Assembly (NCBI GenBank): GCA_023424215.1
Contig: JAFAEC010000124.1
Span: 1 to 44,881, forward strand
DNA length: 44,881 nt
Origin: Pseudomonadota bacterium
GTDB taxonomy: Bacteria > Pseudomonadota > Alphaproteobacteria > Caulobacterales > Caulobacteraceae
Direction: 5' to 3'
This document shows positions 7,056 through 14,461 of the stretch, piece after piece. Positions within the stretch are counted from its first letter, which is position 1. Each line of letters begins with the position of its first letter. The notes under the pieces are model-generated. The model saw only the letters and a list, made by a program, of their open reading frames with translations, was not told where the DNA came from and did no database searches. The position numbers were made by a program, and so were the translations under genes.

Positions 7056-7304
7056 GTGACCGAAGTCCAGGGTTGGCTTGTGATCGTGCTCTTGGCTATG
7101 ATTCTGGGAGCGCTCTATTCACTTGTTCAGCAGCTTGAGCGCTTTATCCGCGTGGTCATCCGCCAGCGAGAATTGCTCGTGCATCCAGACGATGACGCTC
7201 TTCGATTCGAACTGAAAGTGTTTCTGGAAGAGGCAAATAGGCTTACGCACGAGGTGACGCGCAGGTCCCTCGAAGAGCGGGGGATCACAATCCCCAAGCG
7301 CTAG
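7056..7304 (+). CDS. 82-aa single-span membrane protein, hypothetical
   Basis: Starts at a GTG (7056-7058) with a strong Shine-Dalgarno AAGGAG (7044-7049) 6 nt upstream, so translation is likely. One membrane helix covers about residues 6-24 (WLVIVLLAMILGALYSL). It is followed by a charged amphipathic helical region (about 25-75) with many Arg and Glu residues. No family recognised. It shares the AT-rich character of the insert and is divergent from the phage-type gene at 5994-6920, with a 135-nt common promoter region. It could be a partner or membrane effector of that gene, which is inference only. A hairpin with a T-run lies downstream at 7384-7414. Confidence 0.65.
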   Translation: MTEVQGWLVIVLLAMILGALYSLVQQLERFIRVVIRQRELLVHPDDDALRFELKVFLEEANRLTHEVTRRSLEERGITIPKR

Positions 7305-7324
7305 GTTTGCGAATTGCATATACG

Positions 7325-7362
7325 CCTTTTTGTTGGCCCTACTGGCCCGGCGTGCTTGAGGG
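7325..7362. repeat. Distal copy of the palindromic repeat
   Basis: This stretch shares TTGGCCCTA and GTGCTTGAGGG with the tandem units at 5851-5950, in the same order and orientation. The central hairpin is degraded. It lies between the stop of the 82-aa gene and the end of sppA and marks the right border of the AT-rich insert. Confidence 0.6.
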
Positions 7363-7383
7363 GCGAAGGTGAGACGCCCCGCC

Positions 7384-7414
7384 CCTCCTCCGCTGGGGCG
7401 GAGGAGGATCTTTT
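7384..7414 (+). terminator. Rho-independent-type terminator after the 82-aa gene, also end of sppA
   Basis: CCTCCTCCGC (7384-7393) and GCGGAGGAGG (7398-7407) form a perfect 10-bp stem with the loop TGGG, followed on the plus strand by ATCTTTT. The last T is the first base of the sppA stop triplet on the other strand. For the minus-strand sppA transcript the hairpin follows the stop directly but lacks a U-run, so termination is best supported in the plus direction. Confidence 0.65.
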
Positions 7415-9198
7415 CAAAGGGGCTGGTCGGCCAGGACGACGGCGCCTTCGCTGCGCATCCGTTCGCCCTGGATGCGGCGCATCACCGCCTGGGCTTGGGG
7501 GTCGGCCATGACGCCGCCGATGGTGACCAGGGCGCGGGCGGCCTCGGTCTGGACGCCGAAGGCTTCCGACAGGGCTTCCCACGGCGAGCGGACCTTGGGG
7601 AAGTGCTTGAAGCGCACCGGCTGGTCGGCCGGCAGCCTGGCCAGTTCCTTGGCCTTGACGACGGCCTCGGTCAGGCCGCCCAGTTGGTCGACCAGACCCA
7701 GCGGCAGGGCCTGGGCGCCGGTCCAGACGCGGCCGCGCGCAATCTCGCGCACCCGGTCGGCGGGCAGCTTGCGGCCGGTCGACACCCGCGCGATGAAGTC
7801 GTCGTAGATGCGGTCCATCGAGGCGGAAAAGTCGGCCCGCTGTTCGGGCGTGAAGGGCTGGGTCGGCGAGAAGGCGTCGGCGTACTGGCCCCCGACCGAC
7901 AGGCCGCGCATGTCCACGCCGAAGCGGCCCAGCGCCTCGGCCACCACGAACTTGCCGCCGAACACGCCGATGGAGCCGGTGATGGTCGAGGGCTGGGCCA
8001 CGATCCAGTCGGCCTGGGAGCTGATCCAATAGCCGCCCGAGGCGGCGTAGTCGCCCATCGCCACCACGACCGGCTTGCCGGCCGCCCGCGCCGCGCGCAC
8101 GGCCGCCAGGATCTGTTCGGACGCTTCGGGGGAACCGCCGGGCGAGGAGACGCGGAAGACGATGGCCTTCACGTCCTTGTCCTGGATGGCGTCGTAGATG
8201 GCCTCGGCCGTGTCGTCGGAATGGATCATGGCGCCGCCGCCGAAGGGGCTGGCCGACCCGCCGCGGCCGGTGACGATGGCCCCCTCCCCGCCGACGACGG
8301 CGATGGCGTTGCGGCCCGAACCCTCGCGCGCGCCCTTGTCGGAGGCGTATTTGGCCAGTTCGACGATCTCGGCGCCGCGGCCGGCGCGCGTCTTGATCGC
8401 GGCTTCGGCCTCCTCGACCTGGCCGACCTTGTCGATCAGCCGGCGCTGCAGGGCCTGGGCGGAGGAGTACGGCCCCGCCTCGATGGTGGCGCGCAGCGCC
8501 TGCGGCGTCAGCCGACGGTCCTGGGCCGCGTTGGCGATCGCCGAGGCGTAGATCGACCCCATCCAGGCCGACATGGCCTCGCGGTGGGCGGGCGTGAAGT
8601 CGCTTTCGGTGAACTCGTTGACCGCGTTCTTGTACTCGTAGCGCTGCTCGAACTGGGCGTTGACGCCGTATTTGTCGAAGGCGCGGCCGAGGAAGATGGA
8701 GTCGGCCGAGAAGCCCGCCACCTGGAAGCTGGCGGTGTTCTGCATCCACAGCTCGGAGGCCGAAGCGCCCAGCATGTAGGCCGAGATGCTGGTCCCGATC
8801 GGCTGGAAGCCCTGGCTGTGGGCGATGACCGGCTTGCCCGAGGCGCGGAAGCGACGCACCGCCTGGCGGATCTCGTCGGCCGCAGCCGGGGTGACGCCGC
8901 CGGCTTCCGGCAGGCGGATCAGCAGAACCTTGACGCGGCTGTCGTCCTCGGCCTGGGCGAGGGTGTCGACGACCTGCAGGGTCGACAGGCCCGAGCCGCC
9001 GAACACCGCAAACGGATTGGTGGGCGTCTGGTCGGTCAGCCCCTCACGCAGATCCAGTTCCAGCACCGCGTGCGACGACGTCGGCTCCTTCGACGAGGCC
9101 GAGCTGATCGCCACGACGATCAACACGAACGGCACCACCACGAGGAACAGGAACAGGCCGGCGAAAACGCCCGCCACGGTGAGGAAGAACTGCTTCAT
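7414..9198 (-). CDS. sppA: Signal peptide peptidase SppA, long 67-kDa type
   Basis: Membrane-bound serine protease of 594 aa that digests cleaved signal peptides in the cytoplasmic membrane. One N-terminal membrane anchor (about 5-32) is followed by two tandem peptidase S49 domains. The Ser-Lys dyad is visible: Lys190 in QRYEYKNAVNEF of the first domain and Ser387 in DYAASGGYWIS of the second. Length and tandem structure match the E. coli-type enzyme rather than the short SppA36. The ATG at 9196-9198 is chosen because it starts the membrane anchor; an upstream extension to 9312 has no coding character. The gene is divergent from panD, with a dyad between them. Its 3' end borders the AT-rich insert. 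Confidence 0.93.
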   Translation of the reverse strand: MKQFFLTVAGVFAGLFLFLVVVPFVLIVVAISSASSKEPTSSHAVLELDLREGLTDQTPTNPFAVFGGSGLSTLQVVDTLAQAEDDSRVKVLLIRLPEAGGVTPAAADEIRQAVRRFRASGKPVIAHSQGFQPIGTSISAYMLGASASELWMQNTASFQVAGFSADSIFLGRAFDKYGVNAQFEQRYEYKNAVNEFTESDFTPAHREAMSAWMGSIYASAIANAAQDRRLTPQALRATIEAGPYSSAQALQRRLIDKVGQVEEAEAAIKTRAGRGAEIVELAKYASDKGAREGSGRNAIAVVGGEGAIVTGRGGSASPFGGGAMIHSDDTAEAIYDAIQDKDVKAIVFRVSSPGGSPEASEQILAAVRAARAAGKPVVVAMGDYAASGGYWISSQADWIVAQPSTITGSIGVFGGKFVVAEALGRFGVDMRGLSVGGQYADAFSPTQPFTPEQRADFSASMDRIYDDFIARVSTGRKLPADRVREIARGRVWTGAQALPLGLVDQLGGLTEAVVKAKELARLPADQPVRFKHFPKVRSPWEALSEAFGVQTEAARALVTIGGVMADPQAQAVMRRIQGERMRSEGAVVLADQPL

Positions 9199-9312
9199 GG
9201 AAGGGGTGGTCGTCCGGACGCCGGCCGAGGGGTGGCCGCATCGGACCATAGGGCGGCGGGGCTTGCCGTCAAATGAACGTCGCGTAACGCGCGAATGCGC
9301 CGCAGCATGCAT

Positions 9313-9330
9313 GTTGCGACGCAGCGCAAC
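9313..9330. repeat. Dyad between sppA and panD
   Basis: GTTGCG (9313-9318) and CGCAAC (9325-9330) form an inverted repeat with a 6-nt spacer in the 219-nt region between the divergent sppA and panD genes, just upstream of the proposed panD -35 box. A possible operator; no regulator can be named. Confidence 0.35.
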
Positions 9331-9333
9331 CGA

Positions 9334-9362
9334 TTGATGCGCGGCGACGGAAGCCCTATATC
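9334..9362 (+). promoter_or_regulatory. Promoter of panD
   Basis: TTGATG (9334-9339) and TATATC (9357-9362) are separated by 17 nt. The extended -10 CCTATATC resembles the Caulobacter GCTANAWC consensus. The predicted transcript start near 9369 leaves a leader of about 50 nt before the panD ATG. Confidence 0.5.
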
Positions 9363-9417
9363 AGCCGCCTGCGAGCGGGGGCGGATCGCCCCGCGTCACC
9401 AAGGGACCGCACTCCCT

Positions 9418-9774
9418 ATGCTGGTCACCCTGATGAAGGCCAAGCTGCACCGGGCGACGGTGACCCAGGCCGATCTCGACTACGAGGGCTCGATCGCCAT
9501 CGACGCCGACCTGCTGGACGCGGCCGGCATCCTGCCGCACGAGCAGGTCGATGTGCTGAACATCACCAACGGCCAGCGCTTCACCACCTACGCCATCGAG
9601 GCTCCGCGCGGCTCGCGGGTGATCGGCGTCAACGGCGCCGCCGCGCGTCTGGTGCAGAAGAACGACAAGGTCATCGTGGTCACCTACGGCCAGCTGCCGC
9701 AGGAAGAGGCCCGCCAGTGGTCGCCGACCGTGGTGCTGCTGGACGACCGCAACGAGATCAAGCGCGCGGCTTGA
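9418..9774 (+). CDS. panD: Aspartate 1-decarboxylase precursor PanD
   Basis: Pyruvoyl-dependent enzyme of 118 aa that makes beta-alanine from aspartate for pantothenate and coenzyme A synthesis. The proenzyme cleaves itself between Gly24 and Ser25 in YEGSIAI, and Ser25 becomes the pyruvoyl group. Other conserved stretches are KLHRATVTQADLDY, NITNGQRFTTYAI, RGSRVIGVNGAAARL and EEARQWSPTVVLLD. The ATG at 9418 aligns with the E. coli start (MIRTMLQGKLHR versus MLVTLMKAKLHR here). A second ATG at 9433 would remove the first five residues. A good promoter lies upstream, and a small membrane protein gene follows 44 nt after the stop, probably on the same transcript. Confidence 0.96.
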   Translation: MLVTLMKAKLHRATVTQADLDYEGSIAIDADLLDAAGILPHEQVDVLNITNGQRFTTYAIEAPRGSRVIGVNGAAARLVQKNDKVIVVTYGQLPQEEARQWSPTVVLLDDRNEIKRAA

Positions 9775-9818
9775 CGGCCGCGCTCGCGAAGCCTCTCCTC
9801 GCCCGGGGAGCTTCACTG

Positions 9819-10094
9819 ATGAACCGCACCATTCGCGTTCTGCGCTGGACCCTGTTCGGAGCCTGGGCCGTGGCGGCCGCCGTGGCGGTGCTGCTCACCA
9901 TGCCGGCCGGACTGGGCGCGCTCGGATATCCGCCGGAGCGGGTGACCTTCCTGCCCGCGCTGATCACCGGCCTGCCGTGGAGCGGACCGCTGTTCCTGAT
10001 GAGGCTGGACGCGGTCACCACCCTGGCCATCGCCCTGGTGGCGAACCTGCTCAATCTCGCGATCGGCCTGATCCTCGCGCGGGGGGACGACTGA
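9819..10094 (+). CDS. Small membrane protein, hypothetical
   Basis: A 91-aa protein with two strongly hydrophobic segments (about 8-30 and 66-88) joined by a short loop containing GYPPERVTFLPALITGLPWSG. The ATG at 9819 is preceded by GGGGAG (9805-9810), a fair Shine-Dalgarno at 8 nt. No family recognised. It follows panD by 44 nt in the same direction and ends at a hairpin, so the two genes probably form one transcript. It may be unrelated in function to pantothenate synthesis. Confidence 0.65.
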   Translation: MNRTIRVLRWTLFGAWAVAAAVAVLLTMPAGLGALGYPPERVTFLPALITGLPWSGPLFLMRLDAVTTLAIALVANLLNLAIGLILARGDD

Positions 10095-10120
10095 AGGGCC
10101 CCGCCCTGGCGGAGCCCTTC
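10093..10120 (+). terminator. Hairpin between convergent genes
   Basis: GAAGGGC (10093-10099) and GCCCTTC (10114-10120) enclose a second stem CCGCC / GGCGG with one mismatch between the two, giving a long GC-rich hairpin that begins inside the stop of the upstream gene. There is no T-run. It lies 18 nt from the end of the convergent SIMPL-domain gene and may terminate both. Confidence 0.5.
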
Positions 10121-10138
10121 CCGCGCTGAAACGGGTCT

Positions 10139-10942
10139 TCAGCGACCAAGGTCGTAGACGCCGGTGATGTCGATGCGCACCGCCAGTTCACCCGGCGACA
10201 CCGGCGTCGACGCCGCGTCCATGGCCATTTCGGCGCGCGCGTACATCGGCACGGGCGGACGCGGCGTGTAGCCGCCGCCCTCGGTCAGCGACCGCACGCT
10301 CCCGAGAGGAACGCCGAGAGCGTCGGCGTACAGGGCCGCCTTGGCCTGCAGGTTGCGGACCGCCAGCTGGCGCGCCCGGTTCTCGGCCGCGGTCGGATCC
10401 TTCAGCCCGAAGGAGATGCCGCCGATCTGGTTGACGCCGGCGGCGACCACGGCGTCGGCGGTGGAGCCCACCCGGTCGAGGTCGTCGATCGTCACCGTCA
10501 CTTGGTTCGAGGCCTGGTAGCCGCGCAGGCGCGGCGGCTCGTTCTGCTGGTAGTCGTACTGGGCGGACAGGTTCAGCCCTGAGGTCTGCACGTCGCGCCC
10601 GGCGACGCCGCCCCGGCGCAGGGCAGCCATGACCTGCGCCATCTGCGCCGCATTCTGGCGCATGGCCTCCGCGGCGGTGGCCGCCTCGGTGACGACCGCG
10701 AAACTGATCGTGGCCATATCCGGCGCGACCTTGACCTCGCCGTAGGCGGACAGGTTGAGGGCCGGCCGCTCGGTCACCGCCTGGATGGTGAGCGGCGCGC
10801 CGCCGTCGGGCTGCGACTGGGCTCGCGCGGCCGGGGCGGCGAGGGCCAGGGCGGCGGCGGCCAGCAGGCTGCCGCTGGCCAGCAGCAGGCGGTTGGAGAC
10901 GGCCGGCGCGACGGCGGTCCTGGCGGGAGCGGGGCGGTTCAT
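10139..10942 (-). CDS. Secreted SIMPL-domain (DUF541) protein
   Basis: A 267-aa exported protein. A long N-terminal region ends in a signal sequence of hydrophobic Ala/Leu stretch with cleavage near AAPAARAQS (about residue 41). The SIMPL/DUF541 domain follows with LNLSAYGEVKVAPDMATISFAVVTEAATA, then a helical region, GYQASNQVTVTIDDLDRVG and VGGISFGLKD-like sequence near the end. Members of this family are periplasmic or surface proteins of poorly known function, including E. coli YggE and outer-membrane BP26. The start at 10940-10942 is chosen because AGGAGA lies 6 nt upstream. It stands alone, converging with the panD transcript and divergent from the tRNA. Confidence 0.85.
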   Translation of the reverse strand: MNRPAPARTAVAPAVSNRLLLASGSLLAAAALALAAPAARAQSQPDGGAPLTIQAVTERPALNLSAYGEVKVAPDMATISFAVVTEAATAAEAMRQNAAQMAQVMAALRRGGVAGRDVQTSGLNLSAQYDYQQNEPPRLRGYQASNQVTVTIDDLDRVGSTADAVVAAGVNQIGGISFGLKDPTAAENRARQLAVRNLQAKAALYADALGVPLGSVRSLTEGGGYTPRPPVPMYARAEMAMDAASTPVSPGELAVRIDITGVYDLGR

Positions 10943-11086
10943 GGCGGTCTCCTGATGCGAGGCGGTCCGTCGTTCCACGCTGGATGCGGACCGTGGCGAC
11001 ACCTTGGCCGTTGACGGCTGAACAAGCGCCGGAACCCGTCGGCAGGTTCCGTTCATCAAACGCGCGCTGTGCGAGCCGGATCGCGC

Positions 11087-11116
11087 TTGGCAAGGCTCGC
11101 CGGCGCCTGCTAGGCG
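11087..11116 (+). promoter_or_regulatory. Promoter of tRNA-Ile2
   Basis: TTGGC (11087-11091) and GCTAGGCG (11109-11116) are separated by 17 nt and match the Caulobacter housekeeping consensus TTGAC-N17-GCTANAWC in most positions. The tRNA starts 18 nt downstream. Confidence 0.5.
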
Positions 11117-11133
11117 GATCGTCCGCGCACGGC

Positions 11134-11206
11134 GGGCCCGTAGCTCAATGGTTAGAGCCGACCGCTCATAACGGTCTGGTTGCAGGTTCGAGTCCTGCCG
11201 GGCCTA
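11134..11206 (+). tRNA. tRNA-Ile2 (anticodon CAT, lysidine-modified)
   Basis: A 73-nt cloverleaf: acceptor stem GGGCCCG / CGGGCCT (one G-T pair at the end), D-arm with GCTCAATGGTTAGAGC, anticodon stem ACCG / CGGT with loop CTCATAA, and T-arm GCAGG-TTCGAGT-CCTGC. The anticodon is CAT. The sequence is close to bacterial tRNA-Ile2, whose C34 is changed to lysidine by TilS so that it reads AUA; the acceptor and anticodon stems do not fit initiator or elongator tRNA-Met. The terminal CCA is not encoded (genome has CCG after the discriminator A). The last 3 nt overlap the stop codon of the convergent beta-helix gene. Confidence 0.92.
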
Positions 11207-12703
11207 CCGTTCGTTACCGCCCCAGCCCCCGCCCCGCCGCCAGCGGTCGTCGCCACGCCAGCGCTGGTTGGAGATGTAGCGGCCGTCGCGGTCGTACCAG
11301 CCGTAGCCGTCGCGATAGTCGTCGTAGCCGTCGAGCTGGTAGCCGTCGTCGTCATAGGGCAGGCCCAGCAGGCCGTCCTCGGCCGCCCACCAGTCACGGG
11401 GGTACGAACCGGAGGCGCACTCCCAGCCGTCGCCCGGACGCCAGTAGGGTTCGTAGCGGCCGCGGTAGCGGTCGCGGGACTGCGGGCGGCAGATGGACCG
11501 GGACCAGACGCGATTGCCGTGCGCCTCCACGCTGCCGCGCGGCTCGCGGTAGAGGACCTCCTGCATGCGGCCGGCGAAGACATTGTCGACGATGACCGCA
11601 TGGCCGGCCGCGGCGGCGACCCCGACGGTGGAGGCGCGGATGCGGCTGTCCTCCAGACGCAACTCGCCGCTGTAGAGCACCGCGCCCTTGTCCGAACGGC
11701 AGATGCGGCTGTCCTTGATCGCGACCGACGCGCCCTCGACCACCACGCCTTCCACATAGCCGCAGATGGCGACGTTCTCGACCTCGACGCGGCCGTAGTC
11801 CCGACCGGACCGCACCATCAGGCCGATGGACCGCGGGCCGAAGCTGTTCGGCGCATTGGTCCCCCTGAGCGTGGCCGCCGCGATGCGGGAGGTCTGACCC
11901 GGACCGGGGATCAGCTCCAGGCCCGACTGGGCGCCGAGCACGGTCAACTCCCAGGCGTTGAACACCGCGCCTTCCGCGACAATGGCCGGCGCGATGGTCT
12001 GGGCGTCGAGCACGGCGTTGCGGATATCGAGCAGGCCGCCGTCGGCGTAGATGGCGGCCTCGTCGCCGGCGTGACGGAAACCCACCCGGTTCATCACGAT
12101 CTCGGCCTCGTAGCCGACGACGCAGGCGGCGTCGCCGGCGCGGGGCGAGGCGAAGACCACGTCGCGAACGTCGACCCGCACGCCGCGCGCCACCGTCATG
12201 CACGGCAGGCCGTCGGGCGCCTGCAGGGTGATGTGATCGGTCCTCTCCCAATCCCGGGGATCGAAACCGCTCTCGCCGATCAGGGTCAGCGGCTTGTCGA
12301 TGTTCAGCCAGCCCACGCAGGGCCCGCTGCGGGCGCGGAGCACCAGGGCGCCGCCCGGCCGCACCCGCCGCACGGCGTCCTCGACCGCGCCTGTGCCTGG
12401 ATTGCCGCCGCAGTCGACCAGCACGACCTCCTCGCCGCCGGGACGGTACCCGCCGGGATGGTGGTCAGGCCGCCAGTCCGGCCGATGGCGTCGATAGTCG
12501 TAGCGGCGATGCCGGGCCTCCCGGTTGCGGTATGTCCGCGCCGGCGGATCGAGCAGCAGTCCGAAGTTCGGGCGCGTCTGGCTCTCGACCCTGGCGGCGA
12601 CCTGGGCTCGCGCGGGGGCCGCGTCCATCAGGGCGAAGCCGGCGATCGCGACGGCCATGACGACGCCGGCGACGATCGGGCCGACGGGGGTGCGGGTGGA
12701 CAT
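11204..12703 (-). CDS. Secreted right-handed beta-helix protein
   Basis: A 499-aa exported protein. The signal peptide (about 1-34) ends APARAQ. After a basic, His/Arg-rich linker (58-88), a block containing VVLVDCGGNPGTGAVEDAV starts a parallel beta-helix of about residues 90-390. It has the short repetitive strands typical of pectate-lyase-like folds (for example ITLQAPDGLPCMTVARGVRVDV, in pieces). The C-terminal 90 residues are rich in Asp, Tyr, Gly, Arg and Trp and look disordered. No catalytic site is recognisable, so a carbohydrate-binding or structural role is possible. Shine-Dalgarno AAGGAGGG overlaps the stop of the upstream Sel1 gene, indicating an operon. The 3' end overlaps the tRNA end by 3 nt. 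Confidence 0.75.
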   Translation of the reverse strand: MSTRTPVGPIVAGVVMAVAIAGFALMDAAPARAQVAARVESQTRPNFGLLLDPPARTYRNREARHRRYDYRRHRPDWRPDHHPGGYRPGGEEVVLVDCGGNPGTGAVEDAVRRVRPGGALVLRARSGPCVGWLNIDKPLTLIGESGFDPRDWERTDHITLQAPDGLPCMTVARGVRVDVRDVVFASPRAGDAACVVGYEAEIVMNRVGFRHAGDEAAIYADGGLLDIRNAVLDAQTIAPAIVAEGAVFNAWELTVLGAQSGLELIPGPGQTSRIAAATLRGTNAPNSFGPRSIGLMVRSGRDYGRVEVENVAICGYVEGVVVEGASVAIKDSRICRSDKGAVLYSGELRLEDSRIRASTVGVAAAAGHAVIVDNVFAGRMQEVLYREPRGSVEAHGNRVWSRSICRPQSRDRYRGRYEPYWRPGDGWECASGSYPRDWWAAEDGLLGLPYDDDGYQLDGYDDYRDGYGWYDRDGRYISNQRWRGDDRWRRGGGWGGNER

Positions 12704-12717
12704 GGCTCACGCCCTCC

Positions 12718-14196
12718 TTAGCGACGCTGTGAACGGGACACCTGGGCCAGCACCGCCTGCAGACGTCCGGCCGAAGGGCCGAAGCCCGACAGGGCGGAGT
12801 CGATGCGGAGGGCTACCGCCTGGGCCTTGTCCTGGTCGGCGACCCCGGCCACGCCGAGGGCGAAGTAGCTCGACATGGCGAACTTGGCCTCGGGGCTGCC
12901 CTGCCGGGCCGCCTCCTCGAACCACCGGAAGGCGCGGGCGTAGTCGGCGGGCAGGCCGATGCCCTCGGCGTACATCACCGCCAGCACCAGTTGCGCCTCG
13001 GACGAGCCGTTGACCGCCGCCAGCTGGATGGCCCGCACCCGCTCCAGATGCGAAAGCCGGCCCTCCATCGGATGGCCCAGCATGGCCTCGAGCGTCTCGA
13101 TCTGCCGCTTCGACAGCTCCTCGGACCGCTGCGGCGCCGTGTCGGTGACGCCGAGATAGCGGAGGGCGCGGCCGACATGGATGAACGGCAGCTCCGCGCC
13201 CATCCGCGAGAGGGCGTACTCAGAGGCGTCGCCGCGCGGGCGGCTTTCGTCCGAGAAGGGCACCCCCGACTGCGGCGCTTCGTTGGGATAGAATTCGAAC
13301 GGCGGCGTCCACTGCCGCGCCTTGGCCTCGACGAAGCCGCGATAGCGGCTGCGGCCCGGCGCGGACCGCTCGAAGTCCGTCATGAGGACATAGGCGCCGA
13401 CGTCGCCGGTCTGCACCGCGAGGTAGTTGTAGAGGTAGGCGTCGACGTCGTTCCGCTGGAACAGGTTGACGGCGGACTGGTAGCCCCGCCGTCGGCGCTC
13501 GCCGGGCCCGGCGATGCCGTCAGATCCGCGACCCGCCGCCTCGCGCCCCTCCCGGTTGTCCTCCGGTTCGCCGAACGGGCCGTAGAGGCCGTCGTGGAGG
13601 CGGGCCAGGGTGCGGTAACCCTCGGCGTCCTGGGTCGACAGGACGTAGATCACCCGATCCCGGACCTTCTCCTGTTCCTCGCGCGTCATCTGGCCGAGCA
13701 GGCGGTCAAGGCGCTGGTAGGCGTTGTGGCGTTCCCAGGCGCGGCAGTCGTCGTAGCGCGACAGCGGGCGCCATCCGCCCCAGCCGTTGCGGCTCACGCG
13801 GTTGATCGGGGCGTAGCCGTCGTCATTGGCCAGCGCCATGGCGTACCAGGTCGCGGCCTCGATCGGGTCCTCGATGTTCTTGTCGGTGGCGCGCGTCGCC
13901 GAATAGCGCGAGCCGAGCTCGAGCTGGGCGAAGAAGTCGCCGCGGAAGGCGGCGCGCCGGAGGGCGCGCAGCCCCGTCTCCTGCGCGTTGAACTCCGAGC
14001 CGGTCAGGGCGGCGGGGCGGGGGCAGGTGTTGGCGCGCGGATCCCCCTGCCAGAACCGCACCCCGCCGCGATCCCCGCAGGAGGCCATGGTCAGGGCGAC
14101 AACCCCGAGAACGCCCGCCGCGGCCGCGGCGGCCACGGTGCGTCGCGAGCGTTCCGACCGCGAGCGTCCCTCCTGATTGGCTTCGCTCGCAGCCAT
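12718..14196 (-). CDS. Sel1-repeat protein, probable membrane-anchored or lipoprotein
   Basis: A 492-aa protein with a basic N-terminus, a hydrophobic segment (about 18-38) and the sequence MASCGD, which could be a non-standard lipobox. Sel1-like repeats are visible near the C-terminus: AQLVLAVMYAEGIGLPADYARAFRWFEEAA and the next unit SPEAKFAMSSYFALGVAG (given in part). A further degenerate repeat lies at about 50-100 (AFRGDFFAQLELGSRYS). The centre (about 110-330) is not recognised. Sel1 proteins are scaffolds for protein interactions. The start at 14194-14196 begins a plausible signal; an upstream extension to 14244 is less likely. It precedes the beta-helix gene by 14 nt, so both are probably co-expressed at the cell envelope. 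Confidence 0.7.
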   Translation of the reverse strand: MAASEANQEGRSRSERSRRTVAAAAAAGVLGVVALTMASCGDRGGVRFWQGDPRANTCPRPAALTGSEFNAQETGLRALRRAAFRGDFFAQLELGSRYSATRATDKNIEDPIEAATWYAMALANDDGYAPINRVSRNGWGGWRPLSRYDDCRAWERHNAYQRLDRLLGQMTREEQEKVRDRVIYVLSTQDAEGYRTLARLHDGLYGPFGEPEDNREGREAAGRGSDGIAGPGERRRRGYQSAVNLFQRNDVDAYLYNYLAVQTGDVGAYVLMTDFERSAPGRSRYRGFVEAKARQWTPPFEFYPNEAPQSGVPFSDESRPRGDASEYALSRMGAELPFIHVGRALRYLGVTDTAPQRSEELSKRQIETLEAMLGHPMEGRLSHLERVRAIQLAAVNGSSEAQLVLAVMYAEGIGLPADYARAFRWFEEAARQGSPEAKFAMSSYFALGVAGVADQDKAQAVALRIDSALSGFGPSAGRLQAVLAQVSRSQRR

Positions 14197-14461
14197 TCTC
14201 CCCTCGCTCACCCTCGACGGCACGCGGCGGCCGCTGATACCCAATTTTGGTGATGCGGACAGTCCGGTCCAGTTAAGGTCCTGTCAAGGTTAACGCCGTT
14301 TTCCGACAAAGCGTTGCCGCAGGGCGGCCACTTTGTGGCGTAGAGCAGGATGAGCCGCCGAATCAGAGGCTTGCGGGCTCGCCTCTCAGGGGAATTCGCG
14401 AACCTCTCGCCAGTCGGGCCGCCCCCGCCTATATGGCGAAGCCCCACCCGGAGCCTCCCCT

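Larger units (their letters stand above)
5851..7362. other. AT-richer two-gene insert bounded by related repeats
   Basis: About 1.5 kb with clearly lower GC (near 50 % in the larger gene by eye) and different codon use from the roughly 70 % GC flanks. It carries a phage-type gene (minus) and a small membrane protein gene (plus), divergently arranged. Copies of the same palindromic repeat lie at both ends (5851-5950 and 7325-7362), and a partial copy lies between the two genes (6955-6967). There is no transposase or integrase. Such a unit between housekeeping genes (amidase operon and sppA) looks like a horizontally acquired cargo module. Confidence 0.6.

Noticed and set aside
5851..7362. Prophage remnant
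   Set aside because: Only one phage-like protein, with no integrase, structural or lysis genes and no attachment-site repeat at a tRNA; the palindromic repeats are of another kind.
11134..11206. tRNA-Met instead of tRNA-Ile2
   Set aside because: The CAT anticodon is shared, but the acceptor and anticodon stems and the D-arm match tRNA-Ile2 better than initiator or elongator tRNA-Met.
11180..12721. Long plus-strand frame starting in the tRNA and running opposite the beta-helix gene
   Set aside because: The minus-strand protein has a signal peptide, RBS and fold; the plus frame has biased Ala/Gly/Val content and no such signals.
14273..14292. CtrA binding site from two TTAAC elements before the Sel1 gene
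   Set aside because: The spacing between the TTAA cores is 13 nt and not the 7 nt of the CtrA consensus.
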